Assembly: GCA_949710005.1 (NCBI GenBank)
Contig: OX453279.1
Location: forward strand, 22,102,693 to 22,166,692
DNA from: Ricordea florida
Lineage: Eukaryota > Cnidaria > Anthozoa > Corallimorpharia > Ricordeidae
Length of the DNA stretch: 64,000 nt
Reading direction: 5' to 3'
The stretch's first letter is position 1. The number at the start of each line of letters is the position of its first letter. The notes beneath the pieces were generated by a model. The model saw nothing but the letters and a program-made list of their open reading frames with translations. It searched no databases and had not been told where the DNA came from. Position numbers and translations under genes: made by a program. Shown in pieces: positions 28,001 through 39,533 of the stretch.

Positions 28001-28935
28001 TTAATTCCTCCGTGAAACACTTATTTGCCATTTCATCATTCAGCCTCTTGAAAGAGTACAGTCCTTCTTCAACAGCTTTTCGTTTTCCCGAAAACAGCTT
28101 AGCGAACCGTGTTGTTGCCGCCATTTTGAAATTTGCCGCCAATTTGGTCAAGATCGGCAAGGTGACGATTTGACTTGTACCCATGCCTTTTCGTCACGCT
28201 CAGATGAATTATCCTTCTAGTGTAAATACGGGACGAACTACGAGAGGCAACGATAGCTCGTATCATACTTCGTCCCGTGTTTATACTAGATAGATGATTC
28301 GTCTTGACGGATGATCCGTCTCTAGTATAAATTGGGCCATTGTTATGGTGACACCATATCAATGTCTCACCTTCTTTTGAGATAACCTTTGTTGTATATG
28401 TGCCACGAAATGTCTCAAGACGGACACGGCTGTGCAGACGACTGCATTTCTTGTGGCAACCATCCAACCTGAGACAAGTAAATGTCATAACGCTATCTCA
28501 AATCTGCCTGTCACATTTCTCTATACATCTGACAAAGGAATTCGCTGCCGGAAACAAGTCGAAAAATGACTGAATGTGTTTCCCTGTCAGCTTCGTTGGC
28601 AGCAAAACAGTTCTTATGTTGCAAAAATACTCAATCAAAACATGACTACGTTCAAAAGAACAGCTAAAGAACTATCTGTTGCGTTGTATTAGCGCTCACA
28701 TGAACATGGCAACAGGTTTCCATTCTCTCGCATGCATGGTAACGATTAGAACTTTTGAACCAAATGTAACATTTCCGCGGTGTAAATTGAAATAAACTGA
28801 TGGCAATGAACGTTATTTGAGTGTCAATTGCAACTGTATCTAGCAGTGACGTACTTATTGGGGGCACTGTAAAGTACAAAATGAAATTAAATCAAATAAT
28901 ATTAAATTAAATCAAATGAAACCAAATGTTGGTTT
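28001..28935. other. Gene-free stretch with palindromic repeat
   Basis: 28214-28338 is a palindromic relative of the MITE at 14890: TCTAGTGTAAATACGGGACG faces CGTCCCGTGTTTATACTAGA, then GACGGATGATCCGTC and the terminal word TATAAATTGGGCC. 28360-28420 is the inverted relative of 14640-14720. No gene recognised in the rest. Confidence 0.5.
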
Positions 28936-29125
28936 TTGTGGAGAGGGGAAAATCGAAGTACCTGGAGAAAAACTTCTCGGACCAGAGTAGAGAACCACCA
29001 AACTCAGCCCACATATGACGCCGGGGCCGGGAATCGGACCCGGGCCACATTGGTGGAAGGCGAGCGCTCTCACATCTGCACAAACCCTGCTCCTAGTGGG
29101 AGCAAGTTGAGAAACACCCAGGTGA
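28936..29125 (-). mobile_element. tRNA-derived SINE-like element
   Basis: On the minus strand, GTGAGAGCGCTCGCCTTCC resembles a tRNA D-arm/A-box region and GGGTCCGATTCCCGG a B box (consensus GGTTCRANNCC). A conserved non-tRNA body follows (TTTGGTGGTTCTCTACTCTG, then TTTTTCTCCAGGTAC). This tRNA-head plus body layout is that of a SINE. The + strand reading frame (GAGNRTRATLVEGERS) is the inverse of the SINE and not a protein. Confidence 0.6.
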
Positions 29126-29289
29126 ACACCGACCTTAAACTGCGCAAACCTTAAGTTTATGCTTTAGCCAAAATCATAGAGACTATGCTCAGTTTCTATT
29201 CTTACTTTCTATGTCGTAGCTTCAGACATTTTTTGACTCAGTTTATAACTGTAACAGGGATGCGAAATTTATTGAGGAATTGTTTGACC

Positions 29290-29496
29290 TATTTTTCAGT
29301 GTAGTTCTAACTGTTTCATCTGTGGATCAAACCATGCAATGTAAACATTCAGTTTGGGAAGCTACTGAACAGTACTATACTGTGGTACTGTTTGTTTTAC
29401 TATACAGTGTGGTCCTAACGTTTTGATCTGTGGATCAAACCATGCAGTGTAACCATTCAGTTTGGGAAGCTACTGCACAGTACTGTACTGTGGTAT
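29290..29496 (+). repeat. Two units of the ~106-bp GTGGATCAAACCATGCAGTG repeat
   Basis: About two tandem copies of the family that fills the subterminal parts of the 33.8-39.1 kb element, here immediately 5' of the LINE. Confidence 0.85.
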
Positions 29497-29756
29497 AGGA
29501 AAGCTCGTAGAATTAACTGTGAACTTGATTGGTCTACGCACAGGCGACACCCTAACAGATTCACAGGTATTATTAAAAATGCAAGAGCAAATATTATTAG
29601 GATATTCTGAAAGACAGTGCCGACTCTCCTGATAAATTTTGGTCTGCCATTAAAACGCTGTACCCAACGAAGCTACTCTTAGTGCCAGGATTAGCATTTA
29701 GATGGAATAATGTCAACTGATAAGAAATTCATCACTAACAGCTTCTGCGACTTTTT

Positions 29757-31980
29757 GTGGTTACTCCGTCCTACGGAGTACCACTATGTCATGGCGCTAT
29801 GCGAGTCCGTCCGTAACAATAGAATGTGACGTCACAATAGGATGACGTCTCTGGCCTAAGGCCAAGGTCGGTGCGTGCAAATAAATGCATTTTTATGTCC
29901 TTTTAGATCGTTATTTCTTAAAAACTTAATCGATTAAGGAAATCCTATTTCAGGTTTCTTCTGCCGGGTAATTGAAGAGAAAAAATATTTTTCATATTTT
30001 CGCAGACACGTGAAAACAGTTCTGAAACCAAGAGATATTATATAAAAGATATTATACAAAAGTCTGGCATAATCCCTACTTTTAGTAGGTAATCTAATAA
30101 AGATTCAATATATTAAATTATACCTGAGAATTTATTTCTTGAATTTTAGAGTTTAGAAAACAACAGAACGACGAACGCGAATAAAAAAACATCGACATTC
30201 ACTTTTACAAAAATTTGAAACGCATAATATGAATCAGGGTTCAAAATAAAATTTCGTCATCTGGCCTAAATTTGTCGGCTTTTTATTTTCAAGGCTCATA
30301 TTCTACCAGCTGTCAATACTAGTGATGTTCTCACACTTTCCGCGACTACCTGTTGCCTAGCACGTGACCAAAATCTTCCTGAATGAAATTTCGCTTTCTT
30401 CCGTGGGAAACCTTGGGATTGTAAACTGATTAAAACAAGATTTCGCAAATATCCCATGCTTTGGACTGCTGATAAAATTTAAGTGTCAAAATATTTTCAC
30501 TTTAATTAACGTGTTTCGCTGCGACAGTTCACTTCCAAACAAATTATGTGAACGGCTCCTTTGTGTTTATTTAAGGAGCGTCGATAAAAGCAGGAACATG
30601 CCGGAACATTCCGGAACATCCCGGAACATCCCGAAACATGAAAAAAAATTTTAAAATTTTAATAAAAATAATAGCAAGAAATAAATAAGACAATAAAGGG
30701 CGTCGATAAAAATAAAACAATAGGTGTTTTGTCACTTCAGAATGCTCTTTCAAGGTTGCTTTTATTACGAGAGTGCTAAAACTACGAATTTCTGTAGTTG
30801 TTCACGTTTACAATAAAGTGTGATAACTTGCAGTAGAGTGTGTCATAAGTAATAGTTCGAATGAGGAAAGATAACGCATATGCATGGTTATACATCATAG
30901 TAACTGATTGATTTGTTTGCGCAGCAGGCGAGCATGCACATGATCTGACGGCAATGTTAATGGAGAACAAGCAAGTTACGTCCGGCAGAAGTTTAAATCA
31001 TTAATTCTCAAGTACTCTACATTAGTTTAGACAACCAAATAAACCATGTGAAATCGTCTACGTATAAAACAAATAAGAAAACTTACCTATACTGGTCAGA
31101 GTCCCATATTTTCCTGCCGATCGAGGATAAAGCTTCATCCTCTCGTGATTTCGACAAAATATTGTTTTCTTATACTCGGAGAAGATACCAGATTCATTTC
31201 TTTCTTTATTTTTCGTTTTGATTTTATGTATTTATGTCTATTTTCGTTATATATAAAGTATATTTATTGTCTTATTTATTTCTTGCTATTACTTTTTTTA
31301 AAATTCTAAGAAATTTTTCATGTTCCGGGATGTTCCGGAGTGTTCCATGTTCCTGCTTTTATCGAGTAAGCATGAAATATGCAACTTTGTCTAGACAAAC
31401 TGTCGCGCTTCTTCACTCACAAGCACGGAAATCCGTGTTATCAAGCAATATGAATACAAAACTGACTTTAATTTGAACGTGTGAAAATGCTTAACAACCG
31501 GCACTAAACAAGTTTTTGTGCAAAAAATGTTGTAAACACATGTAGAAACATAAAGGCGGTAATTTATGCAAAGGTTTTTTTTTCATAGAAACTTGCATGT
31601 TTCACGCTTGAACAAACACGTAAAAGAGTTGTTCCCGTAGCCTGCGAATACAGCCGCTTCAATTCGCTAAACTAGTTTCTATTCTTTGTATCAGTTTAAA
31701 ACGTTTTTCAAAAAGCCTTTGAATTGTTTGAATTTTCTATAATATCTATATTAGATAATAGTCACTCAAGAATATTATAGATGCTTAATTTTTCCACTGA
31801 ACATTCGAAACATAAAAGAAAATAAGATCTGCATGCATTGCATATAGCCAATGTTCACCTGACTCCAGGACTCTGGATGTTAAAGAAGTACCTGTATTTT
31901 TTCACTATGAAAAAGACTTTTAAAAAACGAGTTTCCATTTATCCTTAACATTTTGGAGTAACCACACGCACTCACTGAGT
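29757..31980. mobile_element. ~2.2-kb insertion inside the LINE
   Basis: The LINE coding sequence breaks after NSFCDFL and resumes at about 31985. The inserted DNA starts TGTGGTTACTCCGTCC and near its end has the inverse GGAGTAACCACACG. It contains a foldback pair at 30582-31364. No transposase was seen. Confidence 0.6.
30582..31364. mobile_element. Foldback element with GGAACATNCC repeats
   Basis: Arms of ~110 bp: CGATAAAAGCAGGAACATG with repeated CCGGAACATCCCGGAACATC units at left is mirrored by GATGTTCCGGAGTGTTCC and CATGTTCCTGCTTTTATCG at right. The arms also share AATAGCAAGAAATAAATAAG and its inverse. The loop is about 560 bp without a recognisable gene. Confidence 0.8.
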
Positions 31981-33949
31981 GCCTTTAATTTACTAACGCT
32001 GTCATCAAACTGAAAAGAAAGTCGTTTCGGATTCGTCAGTGGCTTTGTCTGGAGCAACCCCAGCGGAATGAAACTCCCTCAAGTTAAATAGAATTTCCTT
32101 TTCAGAGCTGTGAAAGAAGCAGAGATTCTCAGCGAGCTGAGAAATCTTAAAGGGAGGAAAGTGACTGGTTAAGATAATAATCCTCCTGGATTACTTAAAG
32201 ATGCCGCGCAAGTCATCACAAAGCCCTTAACATTTATTATCACCTTATCTCTCGCCACCGGAGCTGTCCCTACCGAATGGAAAGTAACCAAAGTGGTTCC
32301 TCTCTTCAAGTCTGGTTCCATGACAGAAATAGACAACTACAGACCAATATCAGTTCTCCCTACTCTGTCAAAGATTCTGGAGAGAATGGTGTACAAGCAG
32401 GTAGTGAAACATCTCGAATGTAACGGCCTTCTTTCCGAACATCAGATTGGCTTTCGATCTAAGCGTTCAACTGAATTGGCGGTAACTTTATTTACAGACT
32501 TACTTCGGAAAGAAACAGACGTCGGCATAGCAACAGGAGAAGTGTTCATTGACTTGTCTAAAGCGTCTGACACCTCAGCCATTCGATTCTGTTAGAAAAA
32601 CTGTCTCGTTATGGCATACAGGACAACGATCTGAACTGGTTTACGGATTATTTATTCCTCCGGAAGCAGATCGTACCGTGTGCTGTCAGAATCTAATCCT
32701 GTTTTCACAGGGTGTTCCCCAAGGAAGTAATTTCGGACCGCTATTGTTTCCAATTCATTTTTTAAATGACATACACAAGTCACTTCGCTATTCTAAGATT
32801 GTCACCGACGCAGATGATACAGTGATTTCCTCATCCTCGAAAGATCTGGAAACTATCCAGCACCTGATAATCTAGGCGAAGACATCAGCAGTCTGACAAG
32901 TTGTCTTCGAGAAAACAAACTTGTTATAAATCTCAAAAAGGAAAAACTGAAGTAATGCTATTTGGAACAGGAAAAAGATTAAACGGATTCGATGACACAG
33001 AACTAAGCCTCTCAGTAAATGGTTCGCGTATCCACCAAACAAGATACAAATACCGTGGCGTGCATCGTGACCCTACGCTGAATCTTGACTCGCACTTTAA
33101 TAAAGCATACAAGAAAGCTTCAGGGAGAGTGACTGACTTATCACGACGAGTCCGTTCTAACATTGACACCTTAAGCACTGAACGAATCTTCAAAACAATG
33201 ATAATGCCTATTTTCACTTACTGTGGCCAACACATGCAATTGCCAAATCAGAAATCTGGAACAACGAAGCCACAGGACTATTCTTCCTTATCCCAAATGT
33301 CTAAAATGTGAGATCCGCCTACCCACAATTCAAAACATTTTAAAGAAAGAGGCCTCTTTATTTGTTTTTGATTGCCTACAAGGCAATGTTTGTGGTCCTT
33401 TTAAGAACTCTTTTAATGTTTTAACTAACAATGTAGATACAAGAAACAGTGGAGCCTCCGTCGTTCTTCCAAAACTAAAACTTGACTTTGCAGTTAAAAT
33501 TTTTTATTTTTTAGGTGCTTCAACTTTAATTTTTTTATCTTTAAAAACGAGGCAGATTAGCAGTAGGGTATTATTATTTAGGGAGTCTGTAGAGGAATTT
33601 TTTAGTAGTGTAGTTGCCTAGCATAAAGATACAAAGTCATTTTTGTCTTATTTTTTAGCATTTGCCTTTATAATGTTTACAATATTTATAATGCTTATTC
33701 TATTTTAGAAACAGGACCCCATTTATAACAGTACTTTTGCACTTTAGGGCTATCCTATTCGTTATTATTATAATTATGATTATGATTATGAGTCCGCTTC
33801 TCGATCAAACCAACCCATGAAGTTATAACCCTGCGAAATCAGTCGTAAACATATGAAGCTTTCTTCCCTTCGAGCAATGTTTTATGTGTTTATAACTTTT
33901 TCATCTGGGGATAAACTGCATGGAACCAAAAAGCTGCTGAACTGATACT

Positions 33950-34980
33950 GTTTGTTTTACTATACCGTGTGGTTCTTACTTTTTCATCTGTGGATCAAAC
34001 CATGCAGTGTAGTGACCATTCTTTGTAAAGCTACTGAACAGTACTGTACTGTGGTACTGTTTGTTTTACTATACAGTGTGGTTCTTACTTTTTCATCTGT
34101 GGATCAAACCATGCAGTGTGACCATTCTTTGTAAAGCTACTGAACAGTACTGTACTGTGGTACTGTTTGTTTTACTATACAGTGTGGTTCTTACTTTTTC
34201 ATCTGTGGATCAAACCATGCAGTGTGACCATTCTTTGTAAAGCTACTGAACAGTACTGTACTGTGGTACTGTTTGTTTTACTAAACAGTGTGGTTCTAAC
34301 TTTTTCATCTGTGGCAGGGGCACCCAACGAGAATATACTTCAAAACCACTTAAACATGGCATTGTTAAAGTGTTTTAGTGTTTAAAAGGTGGAAATAAGC
34401 ATATTTTTATCCCCTAAAATTGTTTAATCTGTTCGGATTTCCTAGCTGAAAGTCTTGTGATCCGAAAATTATAGCGATCAAAACTTACTTTTTCGAAAAT
34501 TTCAGCCAGAAAAAAGGCTCCCGAAAATTCTAGGTGACCTTTTTTGCGTTAAAAATCCGTTAGAAATGGGCAATAATACCATTTTTTAGATGTTCGAAAA
34601 TCCTAGGAGATGCAAAGAAGCAAGAAATTTTTTTAACAAAACGTTCCGAAAATTCTAGATCTCAATCGTCTTCCGAACAGATATTTTCCGAAAATTGCCG
34701 TTGGGTGCCCCTGCTGTGGCTCAAACCACGCAGTGAAACCATTCAGTTTGGGAAGCTACTGAACAGTACTGTACTGTGGTACTGTTTGTTTTACTATACA
34801 GTGTGGTTCTAACTGTTTCACCAGTGAATCAAACCATGTGTAACCATTCTTTGGAAAGCTACTGAACGGTACCGCCCTGTTCTACTGTTTCTTTTACTAT
34901 ACGTCGCGGTTCCGTAACGTGGAGCAAACCGCACAGCGTGGCAATTCTTTGTTTGTTCCCGAAACGATGATTATTCGATT
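33950..34980 (+). repeat. ~106-bp tandem repeats, left subterminal block
   Basis: Units begin GTTTGTTTTACTATACAGTG at 33950, 34059, 34165 and 34271 (spacing 109, 106, 106), contain TCATCTGTGGATCAAACCAT and end GTACTGTACTGTGGTACT. The block is interrupted by the MITE at 34315-34713 and decays after 34830. Confidence 0.92.
34315..34713. mobile_element. hAT-like MITE in the left repeat block
   Basis: Perfect 15-bp terminal inverted repeats CAGGGGCACCCAACG (34315) and CGTTGGGTGCCCCTG (to 34713). CTGTGG immediately precedes and immediately follows the element, consistent with a target duplication within the host repeat. The interior repeats CCGAAAATTCTAG-type words. Confidence 0.9.
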
Positions 34981-35133
34981 TAGTTTAGAGTTTTTCATCT
35001 GTGAATGAACCTCAGGTAACGTGACCATAATACTCAATATTCTTTAAGAAGGTTCGGTATATTGCATATGCTACTGTCAGTTTAAATTGATTGAAATGTA
35101 TGTCAGCAGTTAATCTGTCAATGAAACCATGAA

Positions 35134-35457
35134 ATGTACCAAAAGAAGATGGGGAAAGAGAACATAACGCCGTCTGATTTGATAAGGGGACAGAGTCTAT
35201 TTTATTATATCTCGTTCCATGGCTGCGTGGTTTCCCAATACCGCAAGTGGAAAGTCGAGGTCAAACTAAACAAGATCCCCATGGCGCATTGTTTACAACC
35301 ACGTAATGAGGACATCAGCCATTGCTCAGTTAAAATAGTTTCCGGATCTAAAAATAGATTCTGTCCCCTTATCGTAGTAGGAGAATCCAGTATGAGATGC
35401 GTTCTCTTACCTCATTTTCTCTTGAGTGTACCCATTTGCCTAGCTACTATGCATTAG
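35134..35457 (+). CDS. Unrecognised frame in the centre of the 5.3-kb element
   Basis: A 107-residue frame (MYQKKMGKENITPSDLIRGQ at the start) with mixed composition, located between the inverted ends. It could be chance, as no homologous domain or splice partner is visible. Confidence 0.2.
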   Translation: MYQKKMGKENITPSDLIRGQSLFYYISFHGCVVSQYRKWKVEVKLNKIPMAHCLQPRNEDISHCSVKIVSGSKNRFCPLIVVGESSMRCVLLPHFLLSVPICLATMH

Positions 35458-36814
35458 TACTCCACTAGTGTGCTACTGTTACTTATATTTTCAGTGGTAT
35501 GTGCATGCAGTTTGACACCGTTATAAAAAACTGCCTGTCAAAAGTGAGTCAGTCCCTTGTACTGTTTGGTTTCATCTTATAATATATCGGTTTTGATTTC
35601 AGTGTCGATTATTTTATTTATTTTATTTTATTATGTTGCCACACACAATGAATTACAAGCAGAATAAAAACGATAATAAATAGGTTAATTAACATTAAAT
35701 TTAAAATTTGTCAATTACTTGGGAGGAGTGACTGCGGCAGGAAAATCTCCGAGAAGCCGAGCTTCGATTGGGCATTTTTACCCGACAAAGACGATTGGTT
35801 AAAAGTCTCGCGCCACTTGATTATCCAATCAAGGTAAGGGGGAGGGGGGGGACTCGCAAATGACAGGGGCTGAGATGCTCGTCGTCTCGCTTGTAAATTT
35901 CGGATTGTGGTTTCACTTAGGGTGTTCTAGGCAAAACGTCAATAAATTTAGCCGCGAAGGTCTTGTTTAGAGTTGCAAGCGAAGAAATATAAAAATACAT
36001 ATTCAAATACGTATATTTTTAATTCGTTTTGTTTATTTGATTCATATAATCAAAGTTTTCTATAACATCAATACCTAAAGAAAACTTTAACACGGTCTCT
36101 TTTAGGAGTCAAAAAAAATCTTTGTCCACGCCCAGATCGGTCTCCTTTAGGGGTTTAGTTCAAAATTTCCGGCGAGCATTCCCGCCCTTTTCATGTGCGA
36201 GTCCTTCCCGGGGACTGAACCTACTGACACGTGACAGGCACGTGATTAGTGTTGGCGACATGTATTTGTTTCTGGTTCTGATTGGTTCATTGGTCTCTGT
36301 GGATCTGTTGTGATCAGTTTAAGTAATTTCTTTGTTTCGGGTATTGCGACAGTAAATTTAAACCACTAGTACAGTCACAAAGTTCAAAGTTTCTACCGTA
36401 AACTTTGCTCGATTAAACGGCGCTTGAGAAGGAAGTAATATTAACGGTGATGGCATTCTTGAACCGTGGTGGTCCGAGATGCCACCACAACCGAACTCTT
36501 TATAGCAAAAAAAACATGTCTAAAGTGACCAGAAAACATATCAATCATTTTAAGGACAGAATTGTTTAGAAAATGGCAATGTGCAGGAGATCATTGGACT
36601 TTAAGTCTCTGGAAACCTTAAAACAAACAATGTCTCGAGACTAAACTATAAAATGGTGGTAGTTATTTCTCACTCTATTGTTGCCAAATGCCCTCGTGTC
36701 TCTAGAAACTGGTATACCCTAAGAATATCTTATACTCACTCACCGAATTACTTCCGTGACGCTTTACCTTCTTCATGCATACTGCAGAATAAAACCGACT
36801 GTAGCTTTCAATAT

Positions 36815-37130
36815 TAGTCTATTCCATTGGGGTAGGTCGATAAGTGTGCGTTATTGACCAAGCCATCTGGTGAGGTCGAGATGGCCGTGGATATTGACCA
36901 AGTTCTTTTGCGTTTTTGTTGACCAAGACGTAGTCTCCAAGAAAAGCGATATCAATGTTCCGCCATCTTGACCGAACAAGCTTGGTCAATGAAGGATTTA
37001 TTATATGACCACTTTGCTTTGTTTTGTTTCGCGGGACAATGCGGGAAATCCCGAGCGGGCCAGATGGGACCATCTGGTCCGGCCGTTCGGGTATACGTAG
37101 CCAATCAGAACTCAGGATTCTCCACATCTT
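36815..37130. repeat. Dispersed repeat with GCCATCTTGACCGAACAAGC core
   Basis: The core GCCATCTTGACCGAACAAGC followed by TTGGTCAATGAAGGATTTA has relatives at 47395-47530 (GCCATCTTGACCCCAACCTG) and 50755-50870 (GCCATTTTGACCAAACAAGC). The copy includes a palindrome GCCAGATGGGACCATCTGGT. Confidence 0.6.
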
Positions 37131-38049
37131 TCCAGATCATAGCCGTATAATGAATAGAACATACTATCTAGTGGCGCGAAAATAAGATGATTTTATTTTG
37201 GAGTGATTAAAACAATAGCGCAACGAGTAAGACCGTTTAACCACGGGGAAATCTAATTCATATTTTCAAGTCACCGTTGATCTGAATTGTGTTCAATCAT
37301 TGAATTGTGTAAGGCATTTAAATTATATTAGTCTCGGCTTCACTGTAAATGCAGTATGTTGTTAGCTCCATGAAAACAAGTGCAGTAAAAAAAAGCCTCC
37401 TACCTTTGTAGCAACTATAATGAACGCTAACAATATGACACACATTGCAAGTGTTATTATTGAATCAGTTACGTACGACAAAAACATCGGCCAAACTATA
37501 AACGTGTAAAATCCTCCCTGTTTCTCTGAAGAAACTGTCCGAAAGGTCTAGTTATCGTTAAGTCTCACCATCCCGGAATGATTTCAAGATTTTAGGAAAA
37601 CAAATCCGGGAAAAGCGGTGCAAGACTTTCTAGAATTTCGCTCGCGAAAATACTGGCGTTCTATATTCCAGCAAAAACTTTGAAATGGAACTCCCTAATT
37701 CTAATAAGGCTGATTAGAATTAAATAGGTTTGCCTAACTAACCGCGGCAAATTTTCGGCGTGATGATATTAATTGCTTAACACTCTAACCGGATTCGTCA
37801 ATAACGTTGGCTGGGTTTATTACATTGAGGTAGATAGAGACTATGGGCGCGTTCCCTTGGTACTGATCCGGATTTGAATTTGTGATCAGAGATCACACGA
37901 ATCATAGCGTATCAAAGGAACCGATGAATCCATCTCCAGAGTGGATTAATCGGTTCCTTTGATGCAACAAAACTGATAAGGAAATTGGTCAGAAAATTAC
38001 AGCATTTGCAGAGGAATTTGTAATGTTCTTTAGTTTGACAGATGAAAAC

Positions 38050-38960
38050 GTTAGCACCACACTGTATATAGTAAAACAAACAGTACGACAGCACTGTACT
38101 GGTCAGTAGCTTTCCAAAAAATGGTCACACTGCATGGTTTGATTCACAGATGGAAAAGTTAGAACCACACTATATAGTAAAACAAACAGTACCACAGTAC
38201 AGTACTGTTCAGTAGCTTTACAAAGAATGATGACACTGCATGGTTTGGTCCACAGATGAACAAGTTAGAACCACACTGTATAGTAAAACAAACAGTACCA
38301 CAGTACAGTACTCAGTAGCTTTACAAAGAATGGTTACACTGCATGGTTTGATCCACAGATGAAAAAGTTAGAACCATACTCAGGGGCGGATACAGGGGGG
38401 GTGGATAGGGTGGATATCCATCCCTTATTTTTCAGTAAAAAAAATAATTCGAAATGTCACTTTATTTGAAAAAGAAAATAAATAAAGAAAGAAAAATTAG
38501 CTCTCGCTCATGTCTGGTTGTTGTTTATTGCGAAATTTGCAGGAAAACGTTCGCGCTTACCAACCCATGTGCTCAGTCGATGCTCAGGTTTGATGGCAAC
38601 CTCGTTCCCAGGGTCTTGTGGGTAATTTCCTAGATGGCGGGTCGACCCGCTATCCATCCACCCCCCCTTTTGAAATCCTGGATCCGCCCCTGCGCACTGT
38701 GTAGTAAAACAAACAGAATCACATTACAGTACTGTTCGATAGCTTTCCAAAGAATGGGCAGTTTCGCTGCATGGTTTGATCCACAGATGAAAAAGTTGGA
38801 ACCACAATATATAGTAAAACAAACAGTACAACATTACAGTACTGTTCGATAGCTTTCCAAAGAATGGTTTCGCTGCATGGTTTGATCCACAGATGAAAAA
38901 ATTAGAACCACACTGTATAGTAAAACAAACAGTATCAGTTCAGCAGCTTTTTGCGTTCCA
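38050..38960 (-). repeat. ~106-bp tandem repeats, right subterminal block (inverted)
   Basis: Same units as at 33950 but on the minus strand: TATAGTAAAACAAACAGTAC, CATGGTTTGATCCACAGATG and so on, repeated about six times with decay, interrupted by the MITE at 38381-38692. Confidence 0.92.
38381..38692. mobile_element. hAT-like MITE, CAGGGGCGGATNCAGG termini
   Basis: Left CAGGGGCGGATACAGG (38381) and right CCTGGATCCGCCCCTG (to 38692) match at 15 of 16 positions. This terminal sequence is typical of hAT non-autonomous elements. The host repeat reading (ACCACACTGTATAG) is interrupted at ACCATACT / CGCACTGTG, so the target site is clear although the duplication has diverged. Confidence 0.85.
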
Positions 38961-39091
38961 TGCGGTTTATCCCCAGATGAAAAAGTTATAAACACATAAA
39001 ACATTACTCGAAGGGAAGAAAGCTTCATATGTTTACAACTGATTTCGCAGGGTTAAAAATTCATGGGTTGGTTTGATCGAGAAGCGGACTC

Positions 39092-39533
39092 TGGTGGTGG
39101 GGTTGCAAGGACGTTTGAGCAAAGGCGTATGACTGCGGCGCAACATCTGTTTGAAAAACAATGTCAAAAGACTAGGATTTACATGGAATTTCTCCACTAA
39201 CAGGGAAATTGTTTTGGAAGCAACTTCATCAAAGAAGACTATATTCTAACGTTTTCTATCACATGATGCCGTTAGTTTTGTTCTCAATTACCTGAAATCC
39301 TGTGCCCAACGGCGCGCCTTTCTCGCCGATTGATTTTCAAGAATAAAAAACACTTTTCCGTCCATCGAACTTTGCTTTGAAAGTAAGACATACTTCCTTT
39401 TGAATATTTAAACGAAATGAAAATTGTAGAATGCGAGCCGGAATGATAAGTAATGATACGTTCGCGTTTGTCTTAAGCTTATTGGTTTGTCGAGACCTCA
39501 TTCACTCACAGTATCCAAACTCAGGGTGCTTTC
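39092..39533. other. Gene-free stretch
   Basis: I see no coding sequence or structured repeat. Confidence 0.5.

Larger units (their letters stand above)
29497..33790 (+). mobile_element. Degenerate LINE (CR1/L2/Jockey-like), split by a ~2.2-kb insertion
   Basis: The 5' part (29500-29756) encodes, across frameshifts, NCELDWSTHRRHPNRFTG, a DSPDKFWSAIKTLYP-type block and the NSFCDFL block that precede the reverse transcriptase. The 3' part resumes at about 31985 (FTNAVIKLKRKSFRIRQ) and carries reverse transcriptase blocks: PLFKSGSMTEIDNYRPISVL, HQIGFRSKRSTELAVT, VFIDLSKAS, QGVPQGS-FGPLLF and the catalytic ADDT (about 32810). Then come the NTRNSGASVVLPK-type C-terminus and a TTATGA tail (33758-33790). 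At least three frameshifts or stops make it non-functional. Confidence 0.85.
33790..39091. mobile_element. 5.3-kb terminal-inverted-repeat element with subterminal tandem repeats
   Basis: The left end GAGTCCGCTTCTCGATCAAA (33790) and about 160 bp following are mirrored at the right end (38930-39091, ending GATCGAGAAGCGGACTC). Inside each end are tandem ~106-bp units, + oriented at left (33950-34980) and minus oriented at right (38050-38960). A 3-kb centre (35000-38000) contains a 108-codon frame but no recognised transposase. Two hAT-like MITEs have inserted into the repeats. The left end abuts the tail of the LINE directly. Confidence 0.75.

Noticed and set aside
28936-29154. 72-codon + strand frame (GAGNRTRATLVEGERS)
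   Set aside because: It is the reverse strand of a tRNA-derived SINE-like element with A- and B-box-like sequences; such frames recur as spurious predictions.
34315-34713. The MITE considered as part of the ~106-bp repeat array
   Set aside because: Its perfect 15-bp inverted ends and the flanking CTGTGG show that it is an insertion into a repeat unit.
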